Assembly: GCA_031285975.1 (NCBI GenBank)
Contig: JAITVE010000362.1
Location: forward strand, 1-6,473
Reading direction: 5' to 3'
DNA from: Candidatus Adiutrix sp.
Lineage (GTDB): Bacteria; Desulfobacterota; Desulfarculia; Adiutricales; Adiutricaceae
Length of the DNA stretch: 6,473 nucleotides
Position numbers and translations under genes: made by a program. Positions 1 through 4,031 of this stretch are shown here, piece after piece; position 1 is the first letter of the stretch, and each line of letters starts with the position of its first letter. The notes under the pieces are model-generated. The model was not told the DNA's origin and did no database searches. It worked only from the letters and a program-made list of their open reading frames with translations.

Positions 1-792
1 GGTCTGCTGGTTCTGCCAGGCCGTCCCGAAATTGCCCTTGAGCTGCGGGTGTTTTTTCAGTTCGGGATAGGCGTGGGCGGGCAACATTTCACTGTGGGTG
101 TAGATGTTGACGCCCTGGCCATCGGTCTGTTCCAAGAGCATTTTCAGGTCGCGCAGGTCATGGCCGGTCACCACGATGAAGGGGCCTTTTTCCACTTTCA
201 GCGGCACCTGCACGGGCACGGGGTTGCCGTAGGCGCCGGTGTTGGCGGCTTCCAGAAGGCCCATGCACTGCAAATTGACGCCGCCGAATTCCATCAACAG
301 GCCCAGCCATTCGTCGATGCTGTGCTCCTGGGCCAGGGCGGCCAGGCCTTTGATGAACCAGGCGTCCACAGCCGCGTCCCGCTTGCCCAAAACGCGGGCG
401 TGGTGGGCATAGGCCGCCATGCCGCGCAGGCCGAACAGCAGGGTGGAGCGCAGGGAGACGAGGTTGGCGTCGCCGCTGAACAGGGCTTCGGGGGACAGGG
501 CCAGGCTGCCGCCGAGTTTTTCCCGCTTCGTCTTGACTTCGGCGGTCAGGGCGGCCACCGTGGCGGTGTCGAAATTGACGTTGGTGATGCAGGTGAACAG
601 GCCGTCCACGAGCAGGTCTATGGCGGGTTCGCAGTTCACGCCCTTGGCCTGCATGGCCGCGGCCATGGCGATCATTTCACAGGTCAGCATGTCCTGTTCG
701 TTCGAGGTGTCCGGTTTTTTCCCGCAAACGCCGGAAGCGGTGCATCCGGTGCCTTTAGCGGTCTGCTGGCATTGAAAGCAAAACATCGACAT
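1..792 (-). CDS. hcp: Hybrid-cluster protein (hydroxylamine/NO reductase), N-terminal 264 codons; C-terminus beyond window
   Basis: Hcp is a cytoplasmic Fe-S enzyme carrying one [4Fe-4S] cluster and a hybrid Fe-S-O cluster. Family members reduce hydroxylamine in vitro, and E. coli Hcp acts as an NO reductase. Seen here: C5-x2-C8-x8-C17-x5-C23, the spacing of the Desulfovibrio [4Fe-4S] ligands, in the opening MFCFQCQQTAKGTGCT. H211 (in TGHDL) and E235 (in YTHSEMLPAH) lie 24 residues apart, as do hybrid-cluster ligands His244 and Glu268 of D. vulgaris Hcp; the remaining ligands lie off the left edge. The segment before H211 is about 35 residues shorter than in D. vulgaris Hcp. The ATG at 792-790 is chosen because GGAG (minus strand, 802-799) precedes it by 6 nt; an ATG two codons on (786) is the alternative. 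It diverges from the Crp/Fnr regulator gene, the usual HcpR arrangement. The identification is firm. Confidence 0.96.
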   Translation of the reverse strand, partial: MSMFCFQCQQTAKGTGCTASGVCGKKPDTSNEQDMLTCEMIAMAAAMQAKGVNCEPAIDLLVDGLFTCITNVNFDTATVAALTAEVKTKREKLGGSLALSPEALFSGDANLVSLRSTLLFGLRGMAAYAHHARVLGKRDAAVDAWFIKGLAALAQEHSIDEWLGLLMEFGGVNLQCMGLLEAANTGAYGNPVPVQVPLKVEKGPFIVVTGHDLRDLKMLLEQTDGQGVNIYTHSEMLPAHAYPELKKHPQLKGNFGTAWQNQQT

Positions 793-817
793 GGGAGACT
801 CCTTCTTTGGGGGTGGT

Positions 818-833
818 TATCAACAGTATCACA
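818..833. promoter_or_regulatory. Degenerate Crp/Fnr-type half-site pair upstream of hcp
   Basis: The plus strand reads TATCA-ACAGTA-TCACA. Compared with a Crp-like TGTGA-N6-TCACA palindrome, the right half is perfect and the left half matches 3 of 5 positions. As I recall, HcpR sites in Desulfovibrio resemble the Crp consensus, so this is a candidate site for the adjacent regulator. Against it, the site lies only about 26 bp before the hcp start codon. That is too close for ordinary class I or II activation unless initiation is very near the ATG, so repression or chance are real alternatives. Confidence 0.25.
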
Positions 834-892
834 TTCAGCTGTCGTTCGCATGGGCCGCCGCGTAGCGGGGAAGCCTTTTCCCTGTCCGCGCC

Positions 893-921
893 TTGACCTG
901 TTGAAGAGAGTATGGCACAAT
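893..921 (+). promoter_or_regulatory. Candidate sigma-70 promoter of the Crp/Fnr regulator gene
   Basis: TTGACC (893-898, 5/6 match to the -35 consensus) is separated by 17 bp from CACAAT (916-921, 4/6 match to the -10 consensus). Transcription would start near 928, giving a leader of about 38 nt before the TTG start codon at 966. The inverted repeat at 936-951 lies just downstream of the predicted start point, in position to block elongation or promoter clearance. Confidence 0.45.
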
Positions 922-935
922 AAAAACAAAAAATA

Positions 936-951
936 TGTTGCATAAACAACG
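936..951. promoter_or_regulatory. Inverted repeat, candidate autoregulatory operator in the leader of the Crp/Fnr regulator gene
   Basis: GTTG-CATAAA-CAAC is a perfect 4-bp dyad with a 6-bp spacer (937-950), the half-site spacing used by Crp/Fnr dimers. It falls between the candidate promoter and the ribosome binding site of the regulator gene, so autorepression is plausible. The half-sites are short and differ from the candidate upstream of hcp, so no factor can be assigned from sequence alone. Confidence 0.35.
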
Positions 952-965
952 GAAAGGATATTTTT

Positions 966-1619
966 TTGAAAAAAATTTTTGAAGCGGTAAAAAACAACCC
1001 CCTCTTTGAGGGCATTGCCTTCAGCGATTTTTCAAAAATGCTGGACTGCCTGTCGGCCAAGACGGCCGTCTATCAAAAGGGCTCCGTGGCGCTGCTGTCC
1101 GGGGACAGCGTTGATTTTGTGGGGTTTATCATCTCAGGCGGGGTGCATATCATTCAGGAAGACCGGGACGGCCGCGCGGCCATTCTCACGGAATTGGGCG
1201 TTTCAGAGGTTTTTGGCGAAGTGTTCGCCTGCGCGGGCGTTGCGCACAGCCCCGTGACTGTGCGGGCCTCGGAAGACGCGGAAATCTTATTGATGGACTA
1301 CAAAAGGATCATCACCTCCTGCGCCTCGACCTGCCCGTTCCACGCCCGGCTCATCAAAAATATGCTGAAGCTGAGTGCCCGGAAAACCCTGGCGCTGAAT
1401 CAAAAAATCGAGATACTTTCCAAGAGGACGACCAGGGAAAAGCTGCAATGCTTTTTTGACCGGCAGCGGGGCAGCGCGAAAAAATTCACCATCCCCTATA
1501 ACCGGGAAGAATTGGCGCATTACCTCTGCGTTGACCGCAGCGCGATGTCGAGCGAGCTGTGCAAAATGCGGAACGAGGGACTGATTAGTTTTCAGAAAAA
1601 CACGTTTGAAATATGCTGA
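966..1619 (+). CDS. Crp/Fnr-family transcription regulator, HcpR-like
   Basis: This is a 217-residue DNA-binding regulator. Residues about 10-125 form the cyclic-nucleotide-type beta-roll sensor domain (GDSVDFVGFIISGGVHII, then LGVSEVFGEV). Residues about 125-160 form the dimerisation helix. Residues about 165-217 are a Crp-type winged helix-turn-helix whose recognition helix lies in VDRSAMSSELCKM. The N-terminal cysteine cluster of Fnr is absent; eight cysteines are scattered through the chain, so a classical Fnr [4Fe-4S] oxygen sensor is unlikely. The start codon is TTG at 966, with AAAGGA (953-958) 7 nt upstream. It diverges from hcp, the position occupied by HcpR, the nitrosative-stress regulator of sulfate reducers. 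Assignment to the Crp/Fnr family is certain; the HcpR role is inferred from context and the ligand is unknown. Its 3' end converges on the Fe-S membrane protein gene, 98 bp away. Confidence 0.93.
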   Translation: MKKIFEAVKNNPLFEGIAFSDFSKMLDCLSAKTAVYQKGSVALLSGDSVDFVGFIISGGVHIIQEDRDGRAAILTELGVSEVFGEVFACAGVAHSPVTVRASEDAEILLMDYKRIITSCASTCPFHARLIKNMLKLSARKTLALNQKIEILSKRTTREKLQCFFDRQRGSAKKFTIPYNREELAHYLCVDRSAMSSELCKMRNEGLISFQKNTFEIC

Positions 1620-1638
1620 GGCAACGGGCGGTGACAAC

Positions 1639-1658
1639 CGGCGCAATGGATAGCGCCG
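1639..1658 (+). terminator. GC-rich hairpin after the Crp/Fnr gene, possible terminator without a T-tract
   Basis: CGGCGC (1639-1644) pairs perfectly with GCGCCG (1653-1658) around an 8-nt loop, 20 bp after the regulator's stop codon. No run of T follows on the plus strand, so intrinsic termination would be inefficient; it may instead protect the 3' end of the mRNA. Confidence 0.3.
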
Positions 1659-1680
1659 ACTGGTAACAGCTTAGAGCATT

Positions 1681-1707
1681 CCGGGAAAAAAAGCAAGTTT
1701 TCCCCGG
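1681..1707. repeat. Inverted repeat between convergent genes
   Basis: CCGGGAAAA (1681-1689) pairs with TTTTCCCCGG (1698-1707) with one bulged C and an 8-nt loop, in the 98-bp gap between the regulator and the convergent Fe-S membrane protein gene. It starts 11 bp past the stop codon of the minus-strand gene. The T-rich run read on the minus strand is inside the hairpin rather than after it, so it is a weak or non-canonical terminator. The loop holds AAAGCAAG, also found in the 53-nt repeat elsewhere in the window. Confidence 0.4.
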
Positions 1708-1717
1708 CCCGCCAAAT

Positions 1718-2323
1718 TTAGCCTGCCGCCGGAGGTTGCGGCTTGTTCTTCAGCTTGCAAATCATCTGCGTCAGGGTGCCCATGGGGCAATAGACGCACC
1801 AGGAGCGCGGCTTGAAGAGCAGCATGGTCACAATACCCAACACCAGGGACGTCAGCATCAGGGAATAGAAGCCAAAGGCGAACTGCGTCGCCCAGGGCGG
1901 GAGCAGGCCTGCGGAATAGCTCCAGTCCCCCGGCAAACGCAGGGCCTGGAAGAGCTTGATGGCCCCGTCCACTGCCCGCGCCTGCGAGGCCACCAGCCAG
2001 GTGGCCAGGGACACGCTCCCGAACATGCCGAAAAAATAGGCCATAAACAGATAGCGGAACCAGCCGCTTTTCATCCAGCCGGGCATGGGCGCGCCGCGCG
2101 ACAGGCCCAGTTGCCCGCCCAGCAGACGGAAAAACCGCCCCCGGTCGCAATATTGGTTGCAGAAAGCCTTGTTGCCGCCAAAAATCGCCAGCAGCAGCGG
2201 CGTGACGAAAAATATCAGCCCCAGCCAGGCAAAGGCGATGTTGTACAGCCCCAGCAGGAAATACACGCAGGTCACTATCCACAAATGGTTGCGCCAGCTT
2301 TTTCTCGCGGTTGCCTTCTTCAT
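1718..2323 (-). CDS. NapH-like integral membrane 4Fe-4S protein
   Basis: This is a 201-residue membrane protein. A basic N-terminus (KKATARKSWR) is followed by a hydrophobic stretch about 14-50 (probably two spans), then C55-x3-C59 (FCNQYCDRGRFF), a span at 90-111, a span at 148-170, and C176-x2-C179-P with C189 (CVYCPMGTLTQMIC). Paired cysteine motifs after membrane spans mark the NapH/MauN-like Fe-S membrane family, which passes electrons between the quinone pool and soluble partners; the second motif here is CxxCP rather than the usual CxxxCP. The ATG at 2323 is chosen over the in-frame ATG at 2359: GGAGG (minus, 2335-2331) lies 7 nt upstream, and the ATG overlaps the ferredoxin stop codon as ATGA, implying translational coupling. 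Partner and direction of electron flow are inferred; redox exchange with the ferredoxin is the simplest reading. Confidence 0.85.
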   Translation of the reverse strand: MKKATARKSWRNHLWIVTCVYFLLGLYNIAFAWLGLIFFVTPLLLAIFGGNKAFCNQYCDRGRFFRLLGGQLGLSRGAPMPGWMKSGWFRYLFMAYFFGMFGSVSLATWLVASQARAVDGAIKLFQALRLPGDWSYSAGLLPPWATQFAFGFYSLMLTSLVLGIVTMLLFKPRSWCVYCPMGTLTQMICKLKNKPQPPAAG

Positions 2324-2523
2324 GACGCCGCCTCCATGGTGATGGCCGAGGCCGGGCACACGGCCGCGCAGGCTCCGCAGCCGATGCAGCGGCCCGCGTC
2401 CACCACCGCGTACATACCGCGCTCAACGGTGATGGCCAGCCGGGGGCAGGTTTCCGCGCACTCGCCGCAGGAGGCGCACACCCTGTGATCCACTGCGGCG
2501 CGCCGTTTCTTTTTTTCGCTCAT
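2320..2523 (-). CDS. Small 2[4Fe-4S] ferredoxin (FrdX-like)
   Basis: This 67-residue ferredoxin contains two complete cluster motifs. C16-x2-C19-x2-C22-x3-C26-P lies in CASCGECAETCP, and C46-x2-C49-x2-C52-x3-C56-P lies in CIGCGACAAVCP. A lysine/arginine-rich head (MSEKKKRR) precedes them and there is no signal peptide, so it should be a cytoplasmic electron carrier. The ATG at 2523 has GGAG (2533-2530) 6 nt upstream. It is the first gene of a two-gene operon with the Fe-S membrane protein, which it overlaps by 4 nt. A ferredoxin-like gene called frdX is a known HcpR-regulon member in Desulfovibrio, and this gene sits 0.7 kb from the HcpR-like gene, so the name fits, but orthology is not shown. 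Supplying electrons to Hcp is an inference. Confidence 0.9.
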   Translation of the reverse strand: MSEKKKRRAAVDHRVCASCGECAETCPRLAITVERGMYAVVDAGRCIGCGACAAVCPASAITMEAAS

Positions 2524-2551
2524 GTTTTGCTCCGGGCAGGGACAATACTTT

Positions 2552-2575
2552 CAATTCTATTAAGATAAGGAATTG
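2552..2575. promoter_or_regulatory. Inverted repeat straddling the -10 box of the ferredoxin operon promoter
   Basis: CAATTC (2552-2557) and GAATTG (2570-2575) form a perfect 6-bp dyad with a 12-bp spacer. The spacer contains the TATCTT -10 candidate (minus strand, 2567-2562), so a protein bound here would cover the promoter. The right arm belongs to the 53-nt repeat; the left arm is unique to this copy, which suggests gene-specific control added to a shared promoter. Confidence 0.3.
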
Positions 2576-2590
2576 GCTGCGCAAAAGCAA
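2562..2590 (-). promoter_or_regulatory. Candidate promoter of the ferredoxin / Fe-S membrane protein operon
   Basis: Read on the minus strand, TTGCTT (2590-2585) is separated by 17 bp from TATCTT (2567-2562), 3/6 and 4/6 matches to sigma-70 boxes. Transcription would start near 2555, about 32 nt before the ferredoxin ATG. The individual matches are modest; the support is that both boxes and the spacing are conserved in the second copy of this sequence at 3787-3815, also upstream of a minus-strand gene. Confidence 0.45.
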
Positions 2591-2614
2591 GGCCCTTTAT
2601 TCACGCCGAAAAAT
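2562..2614 (-). repeat. 53-nt dispersed repeat, copy 1
   Basis: This segment aligns without gaps to 3787-3839 (offset 1225) with 46 of 53 positions identical. The longest shared blocks are CTGCGCAAAAGCAAG and TTCACGCCGAAAAAT. It is non-coding and lies between a terminator-like hairpin of the membrane-protein gene and the ferredoxin start. The flanking hairpin is not conserved in sequence between the copies, although a hairpin is present at the same place in both. Confidence 0.85.
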
Positions 2615-2630
2615 GTATGGCAGATACATT
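2609..2630 (-). terminator. Possible intrinsic terminator of the unknown membrane protein gene
   Basis: On the minus strand AATGTAT pairs with ATACATT (7 bp, 5-nt loop; plus-strand arms 2612-2618 and 2624-2630), and the T-tract spans 2613-2609, partly inside the stem. It starts 9 nt past the stop codon of the 317-residue membrane protein. The stem is AT-rich, so it would be weak; its matching position to the strong hairpin at 3839-3861 supports a terminator role. Confidence 0.5.
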
Positions 2631-2639
2631 GCAAAATAC

Positions 2640-3593
2640 TCAAAAAAAGTCCTTCACTTTTTTTCCGATATCCCCCAACGAGCCGCCTTCGCCGAAAACT
2701 TCTTCTTTCCCCTTTTCGTACAATTCCCTGAAACTGGGTGATATCTCGCTCAACTTGCCGTATATATCAATTTTCAGGGTGGTGGCCGGGACAGTTTCCA
2801 TGAAGGCAACCATCATGCTCACCATGATGTAGCTATCGATGAAGGCGAATTTCACCGCCAGCGCAACCACGCAGGCCACCAGGAAGCCCAGGTAGCCCGG
2901 CAGGGCAAACACTTTGCAGAGCAAGCCCAGGAAGATGAACACCACCAGGGTTATGGCCGCCAGAAGGCCGATGACCAGGGCGGTGGTTTTGGCGGAATTG
3001 CCCAGGAGCGGCTTCCAGTTCTGGGCATATATCGCCACCGCGTCCGCCGCGCTTTTGAAGGAGTTCTGGCCGCGCTGCTGGAAGGTGTAGCCGAGGCAGC
3101 ACTCGTCGATATAGCCCAGGGAAATGTCCACAAAAAGCTGGCCCAGCTTCACCAGCACATTCATGCCGGGGAGGAAATCCAGGGCGTTGCCCGCGCTTTG
3201 AAGATAGCCCTGCAACTGCTTGACCGCGCCCGTCACCAGTTTGTCAATGGCGAAATAGGCATTGGCGTTGAGGAATTTTTCGGCGACCATGTTTTTGCCG
3301 TAAGCCACCTGATCGTCCGGGACGCGGCCCGTGGCCATAATCTCCGCGACGACGGCGACATGCCCGGCCTTCACCAGATAGCCCACATAGTGCATCAAGA
3401 GGAAACGGACGAAGCCCATCGCCGGTATCCACAACAGGATCAGCACGACAGTCACTCCAGCCGCGTTAAAAAGCCAGGCCAGTCCTAAAAGAATGGCCAG
3501 AATCACCACGGAAATCACTACTGTGGCAAGGCCGAGCGCCATCTTGGCCAGGCAGAACGGCATGGTTTGGGTATAAATTTCTTTCGCGTGCAT
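2640..3593 (-). CDS. Unknown multi-pass membrane protein
   Basis: I do not recognise this 317-residue protein. Hydrophobic spans are visible at about 17-43, 46-68, 204-227 and 231-263, the last perhaps two. A roughly 130-residue polar loop (70-200) separates the two pairs, and the C-terminal tail (about 270-317) is charged and Lys/Gly/Glu-rich, ending KKVKDFF. The loop contains EKFLNANAYFAI and SFKSAADAVAIY; these and the late hydrophobic region recall the order of elements in choline-transporter-like (CTL) proteins, but only as a faint impression. There is no signal peptide, enzyme motif or cysteine pattern of note. The ATG at 3593 is chosen because GGTGA (minus, 3605-3601) precedes it by 7 nt; in-frame upstream ATGs lack a ribosome binding site and would translate structured leader. 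It is flanked on both sides by the 53-nt terminator-promoter repeat and appears to be a single-gene unit. Confidence 0.85.
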   Translation of the reverse strand: MHAKEIYTQTMPFCLAKMALGLATVVISVVILAILLGLAWLFNAAGVTVVLILLWIPAMGFVRFLLMHYVGYLVKAGHVAVVAEIMATGRVPDDQVAYGKNMVAEKFLNANAYFAIDKLVTGAVKQLQGYLQSAGNALDFLPGMNVLVKLGQLFVDISLGYIDECCLGYTFQQRGQNSFKSAADAVAIYAQNWKPLLGNSAKTTALVIGLLAAITLVVFIFLGLLCKVFALPGYLGFLVACVVALAVKFAFIDSYIMVSMMVAFMETVPATTLKIDIYGKLSEISPSFRELYEKGKEEVFGEGGSLGDIGKKVKDFF

Positions 3594-3786
3594 TAATGAA
3601 TCACCTTTACGTTCGTAATTTTTGCTGATACGGAACGGGGGCGCATCCGCGCCGCCGAACTTTGTATCCGTGAGGTATAGAGCGCTTTTCTCTTTCAAAG
3701 TCATAGGCACAAAATGAAAAGCGCCCGGATGTTTGCGTATTTTGCAATTTGAGCGGATACCTTGCAAAATGCTCCAGAGCCTGCCA
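3594..3786 (-). promoter_or_regulatory. Long structured leader of the unknown membrane protein gene
   Basis: If transcription starts at the repeat-borne promoter, the mRNA has an untranslated leader of about 187 nt. It contains three inverted repeats. The first is ATTTTGCAA (3739-3747) with TTGCAAAAT (3762-3770). The second is an 11-bp stem with one G-U pair, 3680-3690 with 3716-3726 (core GCGCTTTTC/GAAAAGCGC). The third is a nested pair, GATAC (3627-3631) with GTATC (3664-3668), enclosing GGCGC-ATCC-GCGCC (3640-3653). GATACGGAA occurs twice, at 3627-3635 and 3789-3797. No named riboswitch is recognised. Confidence 0.4.
3739..3770. repeat. Inverted repeat ATTTTGCAA / TTGCAAAAT
   Basis: The arms 3739-3747 and 3762-3770 are perfect 9-bp complements with a 14-bp spacer. 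A near-copy of the right arm and its flank (TTGCAAAATACTC) lies at 2629-2641, beside the other copy of the 53-nt repeat. The arms could also act as a weak -35/-10 pair on the minus strand (TTGCAA-17-CAAAAT), so this may be an operator or a secondary promoter. Confidence 0.5.
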
Positions 3787-3815
3787 AGGATACGGAATTG
3801 TCTGCGCAAAAGCAA
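3787..3815 (-). promoter_or_regulatory. Candidate promoter of the unknown membrane protein gene
   Basis: On the minus strand TTGCTT (3815-3810) is separated by 17 bp from TATCCT (3792-3787), the same boxes and spacing as the ferredoxin operon promoter. Transcription would start near 3780, directly after the terminator of the upstream acyltransferase gene. Confidence 0.4.
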
Positions 3816-3839
3816 GACTATTTGTTCACGCCGAAAAAT
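3787..3839 (-). repeat. 53-nt dispersed repeat, copy 2
   Basis: This copy is 46/53 identical, without gaps, to 2562-2614 and in the same orientation. It lies between the terminator hairpin of the acyltransferase gene and the leader of the membrane protein gene. The seven differences cluster in the centre (four in the stretch after GCAAG), while the two promoter-like boxes and the TTCACGCCGAAAAAT end are kept. Confidence 0.85.
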
Positions 3840-3861
3840 TTGCCATCCGCTGGATGGCAAA
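3834..3861 (-). terminator. Intrinsic terminator of the aminolipid-synthase-like gene
   Basis: On the minus strand TTTGCCATCC pairs perfectly with GGATGGCAAA (10 bp; plus-strand arms 3839-3848 and 3852-3861) around a 3-nt loop and is followed at once by TTTTT (3838-3834). This is a textbook rho-independent terminator, placed 170 nt downstream of the stop codon of the 628-residue acyltransferase gene. Confidence 0.78.
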
Positions 3862-4031
3862 ACTTGTCCGAGAAAACCCGGATATTGACCGTCAGGCCGC
3901 AGCGGCGGAGGCCGGGCTCAGGCGCAGGCAGTTACGCTTTTCCCAGCCGATGCTGAGCCTGCGCCCCCTATCGTTTAAAAAAAACGGTTGCGGTTACGCG
4001 CTGAGTTGCAAGCTGCTGTCAACGGCTTCCG
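3862..4031 (-). other. Non-coding 3' region of the acyltransferase transcript, with strong hairpins
   Basis: These 170 nt lie between the acyltransferase stop codon and its terminator, and I see no convincing gene. GGCGCAGGC (3921-3929) pairs perfectly with GCCTGCGCC (3957-3965), and GGCTCAG (3915-3921) can pair with CTGAGCC (3953-3959). The two pairings cross, so they are alternatives or a pseudoknot. An 8-nt A-run inside CGTTT...AAACG (3972-3986) gives a T-run on the minus strand. Confidence 0.4.

Noticed and set aside
49..945. Plus-strand open frame of about 298 codons opposite hcp
   Set aside because: It is the antisense shadow of hcp: Gly/His/Gln/Val-rich with no domain, while the minus strand gives a clear Hcp with cluster ligands.
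2324..2359. Longer start for the Fe-S membrane protein at 2359
   Set aside because: It adds a His/Gly-rich stretch that is the ferredoxin 3' end in another frame; the 2323 start has GGAGG and the ATGA overlap.
1736..2488. Plus-strand open frame opposite the ferredoxin and Fe-S membrane protein genes
   Set aside because: It spans two real genes antisense, is rich in Gln/Pro/Ala, and has no recognisable fold.
2575..2600. Possible sigma-54 promoter in the 53-nt repeat (GG-N10-GC)
   Set aside because: The GG is present in copy 1 only; copy 2 has AG at that place, whereas the sigma-70-like boxes are kept in both copies.
3594..3860. N-terminal extension of the membrane protein to an ATG at 3860 or about 3704
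   Set aside because: It would begin inside the terminator hairpin and read through the repeat and leader hairpins; no ribosome binding site is present, and the added residues look non-coding. The ATG at 3593 has a good GGTGA.
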